Shown: in pieces, positions 62,001 through 64,000 of the stretch
Layout of the letters: each line of letters starts with the position of its first letter
Numbering within the stretch: position 1 is the stretch's first letter
Assembly: GCA_013398295.1 (NCBI GenBank)
Contig: VZSF01010491.1
Span: forward strand, 761,003 to 825,002
DNA from: Chionis minor
Taxonomy: Eukaryota; Chordata; Aves; Charadriiformes; Chionididae
DNA: 64,000 nucleotides
Direction: 5' to 3'
Notes under the pieces: model-generated
The model's database searches: none
Seen by the model: only the letters and a program-made list of their open reading frames with translations
What the model was told of the DNA's origin: nothing
Position numbers and translations under genes: made by a program

Positions 62001-64000
62001 GCCCTTCCAGCTTACTTCAAACAAATTGAATCAACTGACATTAATGATACATTATACATTAGGAACCTGCTTGAAAATCTCAGTAACCACTAAACTCACC
62101 AAGTTCATTAATGCTGTTGCACATTTTCTACTCCAATATTAAAATGCAGCAAGCACGTGAAGAAATAATTTGCAGATTCTGTTTTCTATGTATCTTTTTT
62201 CTTCTAGAAGGACATATGAAAACAGAAAACTGTAGGTACTGCTGTGTATGTCCATATGATATTCCTCCCAGATGGAAAAAATACCTATGCCACTACAGGT
62301 AGATAAAATTATCCTTTTTAGTCAAAAAACTCTTTGGGAAAAAAATATAATTTATTTTAGATGTTCTTAGTCCAGATTTTATCTAAAACTATGTAATGAC
62401 TGGAATTTTTTTTTGTGTCGTTCAAAACCGTACAGTTATTTCAGACTGTAGCCTTCTTCCTTTAGGCTGCAATGGAGTCAATTTGCAGAAACTCTGGAAG
62501 ACTGGAGCAGGTCAGCTTTGTTCAAAGACTTCTAAAGAAAAACTATTTTAAGGGAAGATATGTCACAAACAGGAAAACCCCACATCTTCTACTCTCAAGA
62601 ACAAAACCACTTGGTCCAACATGCAAAAGAGGCCAGCAGTGAGAAACATTATCACTCTGATATATACAATAGTGCTACAAGTCCTAATTGTTCTAGACAC
62701 CATACCAGCACAGTAAAAGACAACCTCTGCTGCAAAGAGCTTACACAGTCCAATAGCCCAGGCATAATACCTAGATGAGACAAACATCTCCAACAGGTTT
62801 GAATAGGGTGTGGATGAAGTAAGGTGAAAGAAAAGGGTGTGCTACAATTTTTGGCCATCAGGAAGAGTAATCACCTCACTACTCATCCGGTCCATTAGCC
62901 CATTAGCTAATTTAAGGTTTCTATTTGCATCACAGCAGAAGTATGCCTGAAGAAGTGATGCGTAGAAAGGATAAAACCACCATTTCTGCAGTCTTCGCCT
63001 TTGTTTGGAAAACATTTTATGCCTTGTGAACACCACTTTCAGAGGATTCAAGAAAGAAAAAAAAATGTGAGACTGGTCCAACAATCTATTTCAGTCCCCT
63101 CATAGCTGTAGCCATGTCACAAAGCCAGGAGCAAATTTACCTTCCACAGTTTCCCCTGTTCTCTAAGATTTTTATGAGGCAAGAGCAGCCCTCACTTTTC
63201 ACAGGACTTATAAGAATCCATTGCCTAATAAATAGCAGAAGTCAGTAGATTAATGGGAGTTGTTCTTGTAAAATAGTGACAATTAAAAACAAATGCCTTA
63301 AAAACAAAAAATCTGATACACATTTCTTATCCTAACAACATATAGCACCACGTTCCTTCCAAATCATATTAGAAAGTCTGGTATTTTAACTACTTGGACT
63401 TCTACCGTATTTGAAGTGGAAGTCCTATACTTACTTGCTTTCACTTATCTTGAATAGTTTTGTTGATAATACTTGCTGCCTTTGCCCTCAGGATGGCTAT
63501 CATCTAGTGATAAGTGAAGTCATCCACTCATTGTTTATGAGTTTTATGTTTACAGAATCTTGGTATCTACCACAAAAGTGGTTTTGTAAAAATACAAAGT
63601 TTGCTGAGAAGAGGAAAAAAAAATATTTTTTACAGCACAAACTGTTCAGGTGAAGTATCTGTAAATGTGTATGAAAACTAGAATGAAAACTGTCTCCCTG
63701 TGCGTCACTATATGTATTGCTGCTGTGCCTCCAATGAGGCCACTGCATAACGCAGAACACCAGCCAGTCCTCAAACTCTACTCCTTCCTCTGATACTAGC
63801 AATGTCCATAACTAAAAAATGTTTTTTCATATGACCTTTTCCATAGAGTAATTATATTGACTTTCATGATTTTGTATCTTCTGTTACATGCATGTTTAAT
63901 ATGCTTATTTTTATTAGAATATCAACATCTTTGTGTAAAAAAAAAAATTGCTTAAAACGTAATTTCATAATATCCATCTAAAACTTGGCAGATATTCTAA

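Larger units (their letters stand above)
43443..64000 (-). other. MAST4: Partial long MAST4 intron running off the right edge
   Basis: At least 20.5 kb upstream of the first exon seen. I looked on the minus strand for a preceding MAST exon ending in a two-base partial codon and found no convincing one. Contents recognised: a CR1 copy at 52618-53045, G-rich stretches near 46763-46808, 50768-50776 and 56069-56085, an A14 run at 49351-49364, and an AT-alternating tract at 49221-49260. The GC-richer patch at about 50940-51500 has no gene that I can identify. Confidence 0.75.

Overview
The window looks like a piece of a bird genome. It is AT-rich, intron-dominated vertebrate DNA with three copies of CR1, the LINE family that dominates avian (and other sauropsid) genomes. 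There is no bacterial gene organisation, operon, CRISPR array, tRNA or rRNA that I can see. The species cannot be read from the sequence.

All recognisable coding sequence belongs to one gene on the minus strand: the middle part of a microtubule-associated serine/threonine kinase, best matched to MAST4. Ten exons run right to left: 43442-43354, 31345-31276, 27433-27355, 22492-22335, 19764-19689, 18323-18114, 15132-15031, 10495-10363, 6068-6001 and 3649-3564. All have AG acceptors and GT donors. Splicing them gives 1,071 nt with matching phases at every junction and 356 complete codons without a stop. They encode the Ser/Arg/Pro-rich region upstream of the helical domain, the helical pre-kinase domain (DUF1908), a short acidic linker, and the first strand and glycine loop of the kinase domain. 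The N-terminal exons lie beyond the right edge. The rest of the kinase domain, the PDZ domain and the C-terminal tail lie beyond the left edge. On the chicken map MAST4 is Z-linked and very long, which fits the intron sizes seen here (1.4-12 kb, plus at least 20.5 kb at the right edge).

Layout: 1-3563 is a partial intron; 3564-22492 is a fairly exon-dense stretch with seven exons of the pre-kinase and kinase-start region; 22493-43442 holds three exons of the Ser-rich segment, separated by introns of up to 12 kb; 43443-64000 is a long intron in which I found no exon. CR1 copies lie at about 13273-13650 (minus), 21535-22197 (plus) and 52618-53045 (minus). The remaining intronic sequence holds short simple repeats, two small tandem duplications, one unusual 24-bp alternating palindrome and a few G-rich stretches.

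I did not find a new biological system. The observations most worth checking are a tandem in-frame acceptor at exon 43442-43354, an apparent loss of a Thr-Pro motif in the linker exon 6068-6001, and a CR1 3' end lying 137 bp inside the intron from a MAST4 splice donor.
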